64,000 nt of DNA from Olavius algarvensis associated proteobacterium Delta 3 (GCA_903231505.1 CAFBRK010000015.1:62001-126000); one strand, 5' to 3'; counted from the first letter of the stretch, positions 48,274 to 56,507 are shown. The notes: generated by a model not told the origin, from the letters alone. A program made the numbers and translations.

Positions 48274-49777
48274 GCGGCCTCCGCTTCATGAGCATGTCAT
48301 AGCGCCGACAGTCGGCTACCGGTTCATGCTTTAACATCAGCCGATCAGGCAGATCGATTACGGCAGCGGATTCGATGTCCTGGCTGCGATGGAGTATGTT
48401 CAAGACAATCTCCTTGTTGACGACCGGCAGCTTCAATGCCTGCCGGCAAGCCCCATCAACAGCCTCAAGCCCACATAGCGGGACCGTATTGAGGATACCT
48501 ACAAACTGGCGATCCCAGTCGGCGTAAAGGCGCTTTAAACGGCTTTGAACACGCCGGATCGCCACCGGCAGATCCCAGTCTTTAAAAGGCGCGCCATTAC
48601 GCAAAGCGCCGGGTTTACGTTCTAATGCCGGCAGGTAGTGCCAGGGATTAAAAATCGTTTTATTGCGCCCGAACTGGCGGGGGTAATCCCCGACCACCTC
48701 ATTGCGGCTCACAATTACAATCCGGTCGGCATATACTCGCAGCTGTACAACCCGGCCGACTTCACGGCAGTCCACGCTGTAGCGGTTCCGATCAAAGGTG
48801 ACCAGGCTGCTGGGGCTGACCCGTGCCGGACGCTCGGCATATCCGTCGAAGCGGGGCTGCAGCTTCATCAGGTAGGGACGCTCAGCCTCATAGACCTCCC
48901 AAACATTGCGGTCTGACAGCTGCGGATGCTTTTGCGTCTTCGCCCATGACAAACAGTGTTCCTGCAGGCGGATGTTGAGCTCTTCAAAATCTTTTACTTT
49001 TAGCCGAGGAGTAAAAAAACGCCGGCGCACAACCCCAACCTGGTTCTCGACCTGTCCCTTTTCCCATCCGGCCGCCGGGGTACAGGCCACGGGCTCGAAC
49101 AGATAATGCGAACACAGCTGGGCAAAGCGGTTGTTGAAGTTCCGCTCTTTGCCGGTCAGGATCTTGTTCACAACCGCTTTCAAATTGTCATAGACGCCCC
49201 GGCGTCAGCCACCTCCAAAAAACTCGAATGCCCGCATGTGGGCATCAAAAACCATCTCCTGAGTCTCACGTGGATAGGCAATCGCTAAAAACAGCCGGCT
49301 GTGACACAAGCGAATGTGGGCTACTTTTACCTTGACCGGCAGCCCACCCATCTGGACCCACTCGTGACTCCAATCGAACTGGAACGCTTCGCCCGGTTCA
49401 AATACCAGCGGGATAAATACCCGTTGTCCAGTCTGCCGGTTATCCTGTAGCCAACGTTTCACATACCGTCGAACGGTATCGTAGCCGCCTTGGTACCCCT
49501 CCAACTGCAGGCCTTCATAAAGCAACTGGGCTGTCCGCCGTTGCTTTTTGGGCAATTCCTGATCCGTCGCCAGCCACTCGTTCAACAGATCGATATGATC
49601 TCCTAACTGCGGCCGTGGTTGCACCTGGCGCTCATATTTGAATGCCGTCTGATCGCTTCGGATGACTTTGCGAACGGTATTTCGGGAGAGATTTAAATCC
49701 TTGGCTGTCTTGCGTATCGATTTGCCGTCCCGATGAATTGCTAACCGAATTTTCCGTATCGTCTCCACTATAAGCAT
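48260..49777 (-). pseudogene. istA: IS21 transposase IstA with in-frame TGA
   Basis: Full frame of 506 codons (505 positions before the final stop) with one internal TGA at 49205-49207. The N-terminal HTH (SIRKTAKDLNLSRNTVRKVIRS), the DDE start EAFQFDWSHEW, and RAFEFFGGG[stop]RRGVYDNLKAVV, then GQVENQVGVVRRRFF and the C-terminal domain are all in the same frame. In relatives, as I recall them, the stop position is often Cys or Pro. TGC to TGA mutation is the simplest reading; a hairpin GACGC/GCGTC starts inside the TGA. Confidence 0.85.
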
Positions 49778-49894
49778 CTCCTGGCTGGACCCCTTTGCTG
49801 GTTGTGACCAGCAATCTTAGGAGCCTGCTCAGGGTGGGTCAATTTTGGACGCCGATTTTGGCTAAAGGTGGGTCATTATTGCATGCCGATTCAC

Positions 49895-49933
49895 ATCCGT
49901 AGGTCGCGTGTTCGAATCGCGCCGGGCGCGCCA
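49895..49933 (+). pseudogene. 3' half of a second tRNA (Arg-like)
   Basis: ATCCGTAGGTCGCG, then TTCGAATCGCGCC and GGGCGCGCCA: the anticodon-stem 3' strand, T-arm and acceptor 3' strand of a tRNA, cut by the IS end. The sequence differs from tRNA-Arg(TCG) in the T stem, so it was a separate gene or an imported copy. Confidence 0.7.
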
Positions 49934-49944
49934 TAAGTAAATAG

Positions 49945-49985
49945 CAGGCACAGGAGACTTATCGGTTCCTGTGCCTGTTTTTTTT
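49945..49985 (+). terminator. Terminator after the tRNA remnant
   Basis: 11-bp stem CAGGCACAGGA / TCCTGTGCCTG followed by eight T. Confidence 0.9.
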
Positions 49986-50067
49986 GTGAGACAGGATTTG
50001 GACCAAGTCGGCAGGCTGGTGCGCCTCAGGCGCGTTGTGCGTCAGCGAAATCCCGCCGAGGGCGGTA

Positions 50068-50090
50068 TTCGAATCCTGCCGGGCGTACCA
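50068..50090 (+). repeat. tRNA-Arg 3' end copy (candidate att site)
   Basis: 23 bp identical to 47088-47110, the last 23 nt of tRNA-Arg including CCA. Upstream sequence is not tRNA, as expected of an att site left by an integrative element. Confidence 0.75.
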
Positions 50091-50096
50091 AAAAAT

Positions 50097-50133
50097 CAAG
50101 AAGGGCTGTGTTCGATGAACACAGCCCTTCTTG
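50097..50133. terminator. 17-bp perfect hairpin
   Basis: CAAGAAGGGCTGTGTTC / GAACACAGCCCTTCTTG with 3-nt loop; the U-run lies on the minus strand (TTGATTTTTT). Confidence 0.7.
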
Positions 50134-50164
50134 GTTGAAATTGTTGATCGGAATAATTGTCGTT

Positions 50165-50308
50165 TTACGCTTCATCCAGCATTATCTGCACCGTATCCCG
50201 TAGTGGCCGAATTATATTCTGGCAGACTTCAAAAATTACATCTGCGTCAACTTCGAAGTAGTTATGACTGATATTGTCACGCATTGCCTTATTCTGGTGC
50301 CAGTATCA
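50165..50308 (-). pseudogene. C-terminal remnant of HepT-like (DUF86) HEPN toxin
   Basis: The frame reads YWHQNKAMRDNISHNYF, then EVDADVIFEVCQNIIRPLRD, ending DEA. It matches the HepT C-terminus with the R-x4-H RNase motif (RDNISH). The N-terminal half and the MNT partner are missing; an in-frame stop precedes it. Confidence 0.7.
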
Positions 50309-50414
50309 TTGTTCCGATCCAGGGCTCATTGTTTTTAAGAATAAAGTTTTTTCTTGCAAGGCGACTAAATGAGTGTATAATTTGTATATAACCAATACAA
50401 AGGAGACGGAACCC

Positions 50415-50666
50415 ATGGAAACCGTACCTGTTTCCGGTCGGATCGACAAAAAAATATCTGAGAAATTAGATGCTTTAGCCAGATCCACGGCCCGTTCAAG
50501 GTCATTTTTGATTGCCGAGGCTGTAAAGGCCTATGTTGATGATCAGGCCTGGCAGATTGAGGCAATCGAATCGGGTGTCGCGGCTGCGAATCGAGGAGAT
50601 TTTGCGTCAGATGAAAAGGTTGCCAGGACCTTCGCCAAATATGGTGTAAAGACCGATGAGGCTTAG
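50415..50666 (+). CDS. Ribbon-helix-helix (CopG-type) antitoxin
   Basis: 83 residues from METVPVSGRIDKKISEKL; GGAGA lies 7-8 nt upstream, which decides this start over a GTG- or ATG-like codon 14 positions earlier. The short beta strand followed by two helices (ARSTARSRSFLIAEAVKAYV) is the RHH DNA-binding fold; the acidic C-terminal part would wrap the toxin. Its 3' end overlaps the RelE/ParE gene by 11 bp. Confidence 0.9.
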   Translation: METVPVSGRIDKKISEKLDALARSTARSRSFLIAEAVKAYVDDQAWQIEAIESGVAAANRGDFASDEKVARTFAKYGVKTDEA

Positions 50667-50940
50667 ATGGCTCAACCTGGCCCTGGATGACCTCGACGAA
50701 ATCGCCGAGTATATTTCCAGAGACAATCCTGATGCAGCCCGTCGTGTGGTGAAACGTTTATGGAAAGCGGCACAAGATCTAACCGGCCAGCCAGAGATGG
50801 GGAGACTCGGCCGAGTGTATGGTACCCGCGAGCTGGTCGTTGTAAATACACCGTTCGTGGTGCCGTACCGGGTCGTCGGTTCCGAGATCCAAATTCTACG
50901 CGTTCTTCACGGAGCCAGAAATTGGCCCAATAGTTTGTAG
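50656..50940 (+). CDS. RelE/ParE-family toxin
   Basis: 94 residues. RLRWLNLALDDLDEIAEYISRDNPDAARRVV is the N-terminal strand plus helical hairpin, and PEMGRLGRVYGTRELVVVNTPFVVPYRVVGSEIQILRVLHGARNWP is the ParE/RelE beta sheet with the terminal H-x-A-R-x-W pattern. It forms a type II toxin-antitoxin pair with the gene before it. Likely gyrase or ribosome target; which one is not decided by sequence. Confidence 0.9.
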   Translation: MRLRWLNLALDDLDEIAEYISRDNPDAARRVVKRLWKAAQDLTGQPEMGRLGRVYGTRELVVVNTPFVVPYRVVGSEIQILRVLHGARNWPNSL

Positions 50941-51065
50941 CCGTTTTTATCACAATAGCTGTTGGCAATTTACTGGATTTAGAAAGAAAGGTCTAACGGA
51001 GACTTGACTCCCAACGGCCAACGAAAAATTCCGCTTCCATTAAGCAAGCCATCCATCGAGGTTTA

Positions 51066-51137
51066 GGGGACGTCTATTGGCTTATAACTTTCTCTGGTGT
51101 CGGTGGTATACAAACTTATAAACCAATAGACGTCCCC
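51066..51137. repeat. 72-bp palindromic repeat, copy 1
   Basis: Arms GGGGACGTCTATTGG-CTTATAA and TTATAA-ACCAATAGACGTCCCC around a CTTTCTCTGGTGTCGG core. A second, similar copy is at 52761, on the other side of the beta-solenoid gene. MITE- or REP-like. The rest of the 50941-51343 gap holds no gene. Confidence 0.75.
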
Positions 51138-51343
51138 CATTTCTCACATATGGAGGCAAGGAATGATTTGAGGTCCGCCACTTGCGGAAGGGGTAATCTG
51201 CAGGGCCTATTGCCCAATTCAACGAAGACGGAACGGATTAATTTCTACACAGATATGTTGAGTCAGTGAGAATTGTTGACATCGGATATTTTCACTGATA
51301 GCAATTAAGCATTCCTACAGTTCCCCCAACAGCAAATAGCTTT

Positions 51344-51473
51344 TCTCCGACAAAGCCAAACTCCGAGTGATCGGAGGACGGAAAGCCACGGGTCCACACT
51401 TTCACTGAATCTGCCTTCTGTTCGCTGCCCTACATATTTAAAGTTCCTGGATATCCAGGTTGCCGAAAGGTAA
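51344..51473 (+). ncRNA. c-di-GMP-I (GEMM) riboswitch
   Basis: GACAAAGCCAAAC, then the stem CTCCGA/TCGGAG closed by a GTGA (GNRA) tetraloop (51361-51376), then GGACGGAAAGCCACGGGTCC, a second arm with ACTTT/AAAGT, and CCAGGTTGCCGAAAGG. This is the GEMM-I order: conserved strand, GNRA hairpin, GAC-GNAAAGCC, tetraloop-receptor arm, GGTTGCCG. Two consensus positions are swapped in concert (AAGGC to AAGCC, ACGC to ACGG), as a compensatory pair would be. It lies about 215 nt upstream of the secreted repeat protein. Confidence 0.82.
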
Positions 51474-51688
51474 TCCGGTTTTCGTATTTTAAAATCGGGT
51501 ATCTGTCTACACGGCACATGCGATAAAGGCAGAATAGGTTTCAGTATTTCAGAGCGTCAATCAGTATCGTTCGCAGGTCGGAGTTGAAGACTCACGTTGC
51601 ACGTAATTTCCCTAAAACTGGCGATTCAAGGCCAGCGACGCTTATGATCGGCCAAAATATTAAGGGACATTAACCGGGAGGTGGAAAA

Positions 51689-52666
51689 GTGAAGACGATA
51701 ATTGCCATGGGTGTTCTGCTACTTGCCGTAAATTCAGGATACGCAAAATCGTATAATTGTGAACATCATAATCGTTTCACACATCTTGGTGGCATAAGCG
51801 CAGAAGGTGTGCATATCGAGCTGTTTAAATGCTCTACTTGGGAAAAAATTAGACTCGAATCTCCTGCGCTCGGTTATCCGGAAGTGTCGCGTTGGGGGGG
51901 TATTAGTCAAACGGGCTGGGGTAACGTAGATATCGAGGCAAGTACTACCGGAGACATTCTTGAATCTGATGATGGGAGCGTTAAAATCAGGAGCAGTATT
52001 ACCATGAATATTGCTGAGAAGGATAAGGGGGACGTGATTGTTAGGGCCGGTAACGTTACGTATAATACCATAACAAAACACTACAGGTCAGAATGTAGAG
52101 ATATTTCCGAAGCGGGTGAGGGATATGTTCTTATTAAAGACTCCAATGTGCAATGGATTCGCGAAAATGAGAAAGGCGATGTGGTCCTTGAAAGTGCCAT
52201 AGCGGGGAATATTGACGAATCAGGGATAGGCAAAGTGTTAATGCAAAAAGGCGGAAGTGCCCAGAACATTCGAGAAAAAGGGACAGGTAGTGTGATCATT
52301 AAATACGGGGGGGTGCGTAATGAAAGCACTAGTATCATAAAAAGATTTGTGATGGTGAATGCGATTTCAGAAGATGAAAAAGGCGATGTGACCGTTACAG
52401 AAGCATCAGTGTCTGGTAAAATTTGGGAAAAAGGCTCCGGCGATGTGATCATCAAAAACTCAAAGGTGCATAATATTAGCGAAGCTAATAAAGGAAGAGT
52501 TGTGCTCTGTAAGGGTGCGGTGGTAACGGGAAATGTCAGTGAACAGGGGGAAGGTGATTGCATTTTCGAGCTTGGGATCAAAATCTACGGCAAACACACG
52601 TGCATACCATATGGGGGTTTCGGTCTGCATATGAAACGCATCCCTAAATGTGTCAATTTAAAGTGA
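51689..52666 (+). CDS. Secreted beta-solenoid repeat protein
   Basis: 325 residues from a GTG start with GGGAGG upstream. Signal peptide MKTIIAMGVLLLAVNSGYAKS. The body is about ten repeats of 18-22 residues with the pattern I-x-E-x-x-x-G-x-V-x-[IV]-(5-7)-V-x-x-N, for example ISEAGEGYVLIKDSNVQW, IRENEKGDVVLESAIAGN, IWEKGSGDVIIKNSKVHN. Regular strands of this length suggest a right-handed beta-helix. A short Cys-containing tail closes it. The upstream c-di-GMP riboswitch suggests a surface, adhesion or matrix role. No named family recognised. Confidence 0.8.
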   Translation: MKTIIAMGVLLLAVNSGYAKSYNCEHHNRFTHLGGISAEGVHIELFKCSTWEKIRLESPALGYPEVSRWGGISQTGWGNVDIEASTTGDILESDDGSVKIRSSITMNIAEKDKGDVIVRAGNVTYNTITKHYRSECRDISEAGEGYVLIKDSNVQWIRENEKGDVVLESAIAGNIDESGIGKVLMQKGGSAQNIREKGTGSVIIKYGGVRNESTSIIKRFVMVNAISEDEKGDVTVTEASVSGKIWEKGSGDVIIKNSKVHNISEANKGRVVLCKGAVVTGNVSEQGEGDCIFELGIKIYGKHTCIPYGGFGLHMKRIPKCVNLK

Positions 52667-52760
52667 TGTGTTCGTAGGGACGAGAGCCTTAACTGAAGCC
52701 TGACATGTGAATAACTCGTGAACTGGCTGACTTGAACTTGCTAAAAAGAGTAGGTTTAAA

Positions 52761-52828
52761 GGACGTCCATTGGTTTATAACTTTCTCTGATGTAGGTGAT
52801 ATACAATCTTATAAACCAATAAACATCC
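52761..52828. repeat. Palindromic repeat, copy 2
   Basis: Same orientation and about 85% identity by eye to the copy at 51066 (GGACGTCCATTGG arm, CTTTCTCTGATGTAGG core, ACCAATAAACATCC arm). The right arm has drifted. Confidence 0.72.
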
Positions 52829-52929
52829 ACCAGCTTTCAAGACTGCATAAAAAACAGGAAATTAGTTAAACCATGAATCGACTCAATTCCTTATGTTAGA
52901 CCTATAAAGTCAAATGAAAGAAGTCATAC

Positions 52930-53544
52930 ATGTGGAAAGGATACGAGTGGCCAGCATTTCTCCGATTCTGGACAGAAAGGCTAGAAATTTTGGTCAGAAG
53001 ATTTGCAGAAACAGATGGGTCCAGGTCTGCGAGCCTATTGCCCGACGTCGTTATTCCCGTAATTGGAGGCACGGGCATTGTTATGTCCGTTTCTTTCCTT
53101 GAGCGCATTATCCTTGATGCGCTAAATCGTGCTGGATCCAAAATATCTTGGGTAAAGCTCAATAACGACGACTGGGCAAAGGAGCTCGGGATGGATCTAA
53201 GTTGGCCGGGTTGGCCGTTTATAGATATCCTCACCCGCTTACGCCATTGCTTTGCCCACGAGTACGGCAGAGCAACGCAGAAGCAAATAAATGAGTTACA
53301 AAAGCTTCGCAGCAGTCTTGCAACAAATCCAATTCAAATCACTTGGGTGTCGAAGACGTACGTCATCTACCCGTTCTTTAGTATTGATCCGGTAGCAAAA
53401 GAGATTACGCTCGAGTCATCTCCCACTAAGGGGTCAGACCCAGAACGTTCTCCTTCTCAATCATTTCGAATAATCCTCCTTAGCTTCCTTGAAGAACTTG
53501 AGAAGGTTGGTGTTGTTGATCTACAAGATTGGAAAAAACCATAG
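52930..53544 (+). CDS. HEPN-like protein A (first of an overlapping pair)
   Basis: 204 residues, no signal peptide. A hydrophobic helix (FLERIILDALNRAG) precedes the segment FIDILTRLRHCFAHEYG, in which R105-x4-H110 fits the R-x4-6-H catalytic motif of HEPN RNases; the helix continues ATQKQINELQKLR. The C-terminal 80 residues are mixed beta/alpha. The next gene overlaps it by 16 bp and has a similar motif. I do not recognise a named family. A HEPN-type RNase or RNA-binding role is inferred from the motif only. Confidence 0.6.
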   Translation: MWKGYEWPAFLRFWTERLEILVRRFAETDGSRSASLLPDVVIPVIGGTGIVMSVSFLERIILDALNRAGSKISWVKLNNDDWAKELGMDLSWPGWPFIDILTRLRHCFAHEYGRATQKQINELQKLRSSLATNPIQITWVSKTYVIYPFFSIDPVAKEITLESSPTKGSDPERSPSQSFRIILLSFLEELEKVGVVDLQDWKKP

Positions 53545-54245
53545 AGGTGACGCTGCAAATTGATTACACCACGAATCTGCCGTCAAAACTGGCTCAACAT
53601 AGAAACGGAGCAAGTTGCTTCGAACACTTGGAGAGCAGGTTTGGTGTGCGAAATACGGATGGCCGATACTTTGTGGGAAATAAAGTGATGGCAATTCAAG
53701 ATAGGGTAAAAGAAGCTATAGATAAGCTGAGCATGAATGATCCAATAAATGCCCTTATCCAGATTTGTATCGCTATTGATGCGACTGGTAAAAAGGAATA
53801 TCCCAAGGAAGACACGAGTGTTCGATGTAAAAATTTTTTAGCTGAGAATAGAGGCTTTATTTCCCGGGTCTCCTTTGGCAAGCTGGTAATTCGAGGCCCT
53901 ATACTTTTTCCATTTAAATTACAAAATGGAACAACGAAACATAAGACTCTGGAGGAGGTTTTATATCATCTGGTAAGATGTAGCCTTGTCCATGAAGGCG
54001 ATTTGCCCAATGAGGTTGAGATCACGCCAAAACCTCAAATTGGCATGACTGTGGATGGAAAGGTTTTAATTCCAATAAAAATGCTTTGGGCATTGATTCT
54101 TGCCGTAATTGGTTCCCCTGATAATAAATCGCAAAGACTACCGCCGGGATATAAAGCATCAATAGATGATGTAACTGTCGATTTGAATGAATTTTGGGGC
54201 CAGCGCGAGAGAATATACAACTTGGTAAAAAAGCATAATGTATAA
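53529..54245 (+). CDS. HEPN-like protein B (second of the pair)
   Basis: 238 residues using a TTG start; a GTG at about 53547 or internal ATG are alternatives since no clear Shine-Dalgarno is seen. The segment LEEVLYHLVRCSLVHEGDLP carries R150-x4-H155, again the HEPN pattern, within a helical part. A separate helical stretch (RVKEAIDKLSMNDPINALIQICIAID) lies earlier, and the C-terminus is helical with WGQRERIYNLVKK. Cytoplasmic. Its overlap with gene A suggests coupled translation and a complex of the two. Family not recognised. Confidence 0.6.
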   Translation: MEKTIEVTLQIDYTTNLPSKLAQHRNGASCFEHLESRFGVRNTDGRYFVGNKVMAIQDRVKEAIDKLSMNDPINALIQICIAIDATGKKEYPKEDTSVRCKNFLAENRGFISRVSFGKLVIRGPILFPFKLQNGTTKHKTLEEVLYHLVRCSLVHEGDLPNEVEITPKPQIGMTVDGKVLIPIKMLWALILAVIGSPDNKSQRLPPGYKASIDDVTVDLNEFWGQRERIYNLVKKHNV

Positions 54246-54258
54246 GGAATAACGATTA

Positions 54259-54606
54259 ATGATTATCTGGCAGGGAAAAGGCTGGCTCGTTGCAGCGATC
54301 ATATTCGGGTGCTCTCTTTTGGCTAATTTGCTCACAAACTGGTGGACCGGTTCCGAGGAATATTGGGATCAGACCCAGCATCCTTTCGCGGTCTCGCTTT
54401 TTATTGCGGGTGTGATCTGTTGGTTTATAGGTTCGCACTTTGAGAATGAACCGACTCGTACGCTGGTCGATGAGGAGACCAGCGAGGAGTTCACACTTCA
54501 ACCGAAACACACGTTATTCTGGATACCGATGAAATGGTGGGGTGTGATCGCTGTTATTGGCTCAGCTTTCGTCGTAGTTAACGAGATGATGTCAGGAGTT
54601 GGATAG
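54259..54606 (+). CDS. Small membrane protein following the HEPN-like pair
   Basis: 115 residues, AAGGA 9 nt before the ATG, 13 bp after gene B. Three hydrophobic stretches at about 9-26, 44-60 and 92-110, with a polar central loop rich in Glu and Thr. Could anchor or sense for the two preceding proteins; no family recognised. Confidence 0.6.
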   Translation: MIIWQGKGWLVAAIIFGCSLLANLLTNWWTGSEEYWDQTQHPFAVSLFIAGVICWFIGSHFENEPTRTLVDEETSEEFTLQPKHTLFWIPMKWWGVIAVIGSAFVVVNEMMSGVG

Positions 54607-54849
54607 CAACCGATTGAAACTGAATATTACGCATAATTCCACTGCATCCTGCCAAATCCCATTTCTCAAGCAATCTGAAACCCTATGTTTGTGTAACACT
54701 TGTGTAACATTTACCCAAATCCTGCCCGTTAAATACCCCCTGCGACCCGTTGTGTCCCGAGCATCTCAAATTAATCCATTTTATTGACAATATTGCATAA
54801 ATTAACTGTCCCGTTGATACCCCGTAAGTGCCCAATAGGATCTGTGACT

Positions 54850-54945
54850 CGGACTTCGAATCCGTAGGCCGCAGGTTCGAATCCTGCCCCCGTAAGCGGG
54901 ATTTCACATCACATAATATAAATTCGGAGTTCAACGGGCGTACCA
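54850..54945 (+). repeat. Split 3' part of tRNA-Arg (candidate att site)
   Basis: 54850-54888 is identical over 39 bp to the anticodon-arm to T-arm part of tRNA-Arg(TCG). Then 46 bp of foreign sequence intervene, and CGGGCGTACCA resumes at 54935-54945. No 5' half is present, so it is not a functional tRNA. Confidence 0.8.
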
Positions 54946-54953
54946 TTGATACT

Positions 54954-54988
54954 AGGGGTTTATCGGACTATCCGATAAACCCCTTTTT
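54954..54988 (+). terminator. Terminator after the split tRNA copy
   Basis: 13-bp stem AGGGGTTTATCGG / CCGATAAACCCCT, loop ACTAT, then TTTT. Same type as the real tRNA terminators. Confidence 0.9.
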
Positions 54989-55014
54989 CATGGTGTAGGA
55001 CTTTTTGATGCAGT

Positions 55015-56241
55015 TCAGTGAGCTAAAGCGGTTGATGCCGGGCGTAGCAACGTCACCAAAAAAAGACCGAAGATGGCCATTAGCACCAATACGATAAGGA
55101 CGAGCTGGTAGGTACCGGTTTGGTCGAATAGAAAACCGGCCAGCAAAGGACCTGTCGAACCTCCAAGGGTGCCACTGAACAGGACGAGCCCGAAAAGCAG
55201 GCCATGGGAATTAGTGCCAAATAATTCTGCGATGGTAGGAGAGATGACGGTGAACAGGCTACCGTGTGCAAAGCCGTAAACAATCGCAAATAGATAGAGC
55301 ATCCAGGCGTTAGAAGCCAACAGTAGCCATATCAAACTTGCCGATAGCACAATAAAGCAGATGATTAGCGATTTTCTGCCTCCCAATCGATCGTTAGCCG
55401 CTCCCATCACGATGCGGCCCAGCATGCTCACTCCGCCAATGGTGGAAAGCAAACCAGCGGCGGTGGTCGGTGAAAGGCCGATGTCAAGGGCATAAGGGAC
55501 GATGTGCACGATAATGGTAAAGATGCTGAAAAATCCTGCGAATTCAGCAAGGCATATATACCAAAAAAGCTTGGATCGTGCGATTGCGGCAAGCGGTAGT
55601 TCGGTTCCATCCTTCGGCGTCATAGATTTTTGTGTATTCTGTGACTCGCCATCAGGTTGAAGTCCCATGCTTTGTGGATCACGGCGCATCAATTGAGCGG
55701 CGGCCACAAGCGTAATCATCGTAAACCCTCCGAGGACCAGATACGTTTGACGCCACCCGTATGCAGCAATCAAGCTTGAAGCGATCAAGGGAACCGTCAG
55801 TTGGCCCGCACCGGTGCCCACTTTCAACAAGCCACTCATAGTGCCTCGGCGTTTGACGAACCAGCGGGCTGCTGTGGATAAGGTGATCACATCGTGGGTG
55901 GCAAACCCTATACCCACTAAGCAGCCATACAACAAGTAAAGCTGCCAAATGCTCTGTATTCCCGCCATCAGGAGATAACCGATCCCCGTGGCAACGCCCG
56001 AAATCGTCAAAATGATGCGCGGCCCGATGCGATCGTTGAGGCCTCCCGCCACAGCCGCACCGCCGCCCATGATTAGAAATGCCATGGAGGATGCCCCTGA
56101 AATCATGGTCCGCGACCAACCAAAGGCGACCTGGAGTTCTTTAAAAAAAACACCGTAAGTGAACATAGCCCCAATGCAAACGGCCTGGGTTACAAAGCCG
56201 GCGGCAACGATATTGTAACCGTAGAAATACTTCTTTCTCAA
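55015..56241 (-). CDS. MFS transporter, oxalate/formate or monocarboxylate type
   Basis: 408 residues, 12 hydrophobic segments. The first helix GYNIVAAGFVTQAVCIGAMFTYGVFF and the loop NDRIGPRIILTISGV, plus NDRLGGRKSLIICF in the second half, fit the OFA/monocarboxylate porter subgroup. Intact and probably functional cargo of the island. Substrate not visible. Confidence 0.88.
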   Translation of the reverse strand: MRKKYFYGYNIVAAGFVTQAVCIGAMFTYGVFFKELQVAFGWSRTMISGASSMAFLIMGGGAAVAGGLNDRIGPRIILTISGVATGIGYLLMAGIQSIWQLYLLYGCLVGIGFATHDVITLSTAARWFVKRRGTMSGLLKVGTGAGQLTVPLIASSLIAAYGWRQTYLVLGGFTMITLVAAAQLMRRDPQSMGLQPDGESQNTQKSMTPKDGTELPLAAIARSKLFWYICLAEFAGFFSIFTIIVHIVPYALDIGLSPTTAAGLLSTIGGVSMLGRIVMGAANDRLGGRKSLIICFIVLSASLIWLLLASNAWMLYLFAIVYGFAHGSLFTVISPTIAELFGTNSHGLLFGLVLFSGTLGGSTGPLLAGFLFDQTGTYQLVLIVLVLMAIFGLFLVTLLRPASTALAH

Positions 56242-56507
56242 TTATCCCCCTGTCTGCTTCCATTCTGAATTTTCATAATTGGTGGTAATTTTTTTTCATA
56301 TTCTTTCCTGCACGATTAGAAATGTATCTGCTGTCAGGTCAGATTTAGCAGGTTTAATATTCACTTCCCGCACACACGCAGCGATCTTAAGGCAAAGGCT
56401 TCATTTACGAAAGTGTTTTATAGTTCAGTCGCGAATTTAAGCGCTATTCTGGAAAGAGTCCGGTGGAGATGTAGTTTTAAGGGACGTTCTTCACATTTGC
56501 ATATTTG

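Larger units (their letters stand above)
47446..49895. mobile_element. IS21-family insertion sequence (2450 bp)
   Basis: Imperfect terminal inverted repeats begin TGTCAATCGGC (left) and TGTGAATCGGC (right, reverse strand), with an inner GGCGTCCAAAATTGACCC repeated on both sides (47478 and 49853). It carries istA and istB in the usual overlapping order. No direct target duplication is visible: the right end abuts a tRNA 3' half while the left flank is unrelated, so a deletion or recombination followed insertion. istA has an in-frame stop. Confidence 0.85.

Noticed and set aside
49205..49207. Selenocysteine codon in IstA as a firm call
   Set aside because: No properly spaced SECIS-like stem-loop and no reason for a transposase to need Sec; kept only as a low-priority question.
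51305..51517. Minus-strand ORF of 70 codons
   Set aside because: It is the reverse complement of the c-di-GMP riboswitch; no protein evidence.
54683..54946. Minus-strand ORF of 87 codons
   Set aside because: Antisense of the split tRNA-Arg copy (the RGQDSNLRPTDSKS false pattern).
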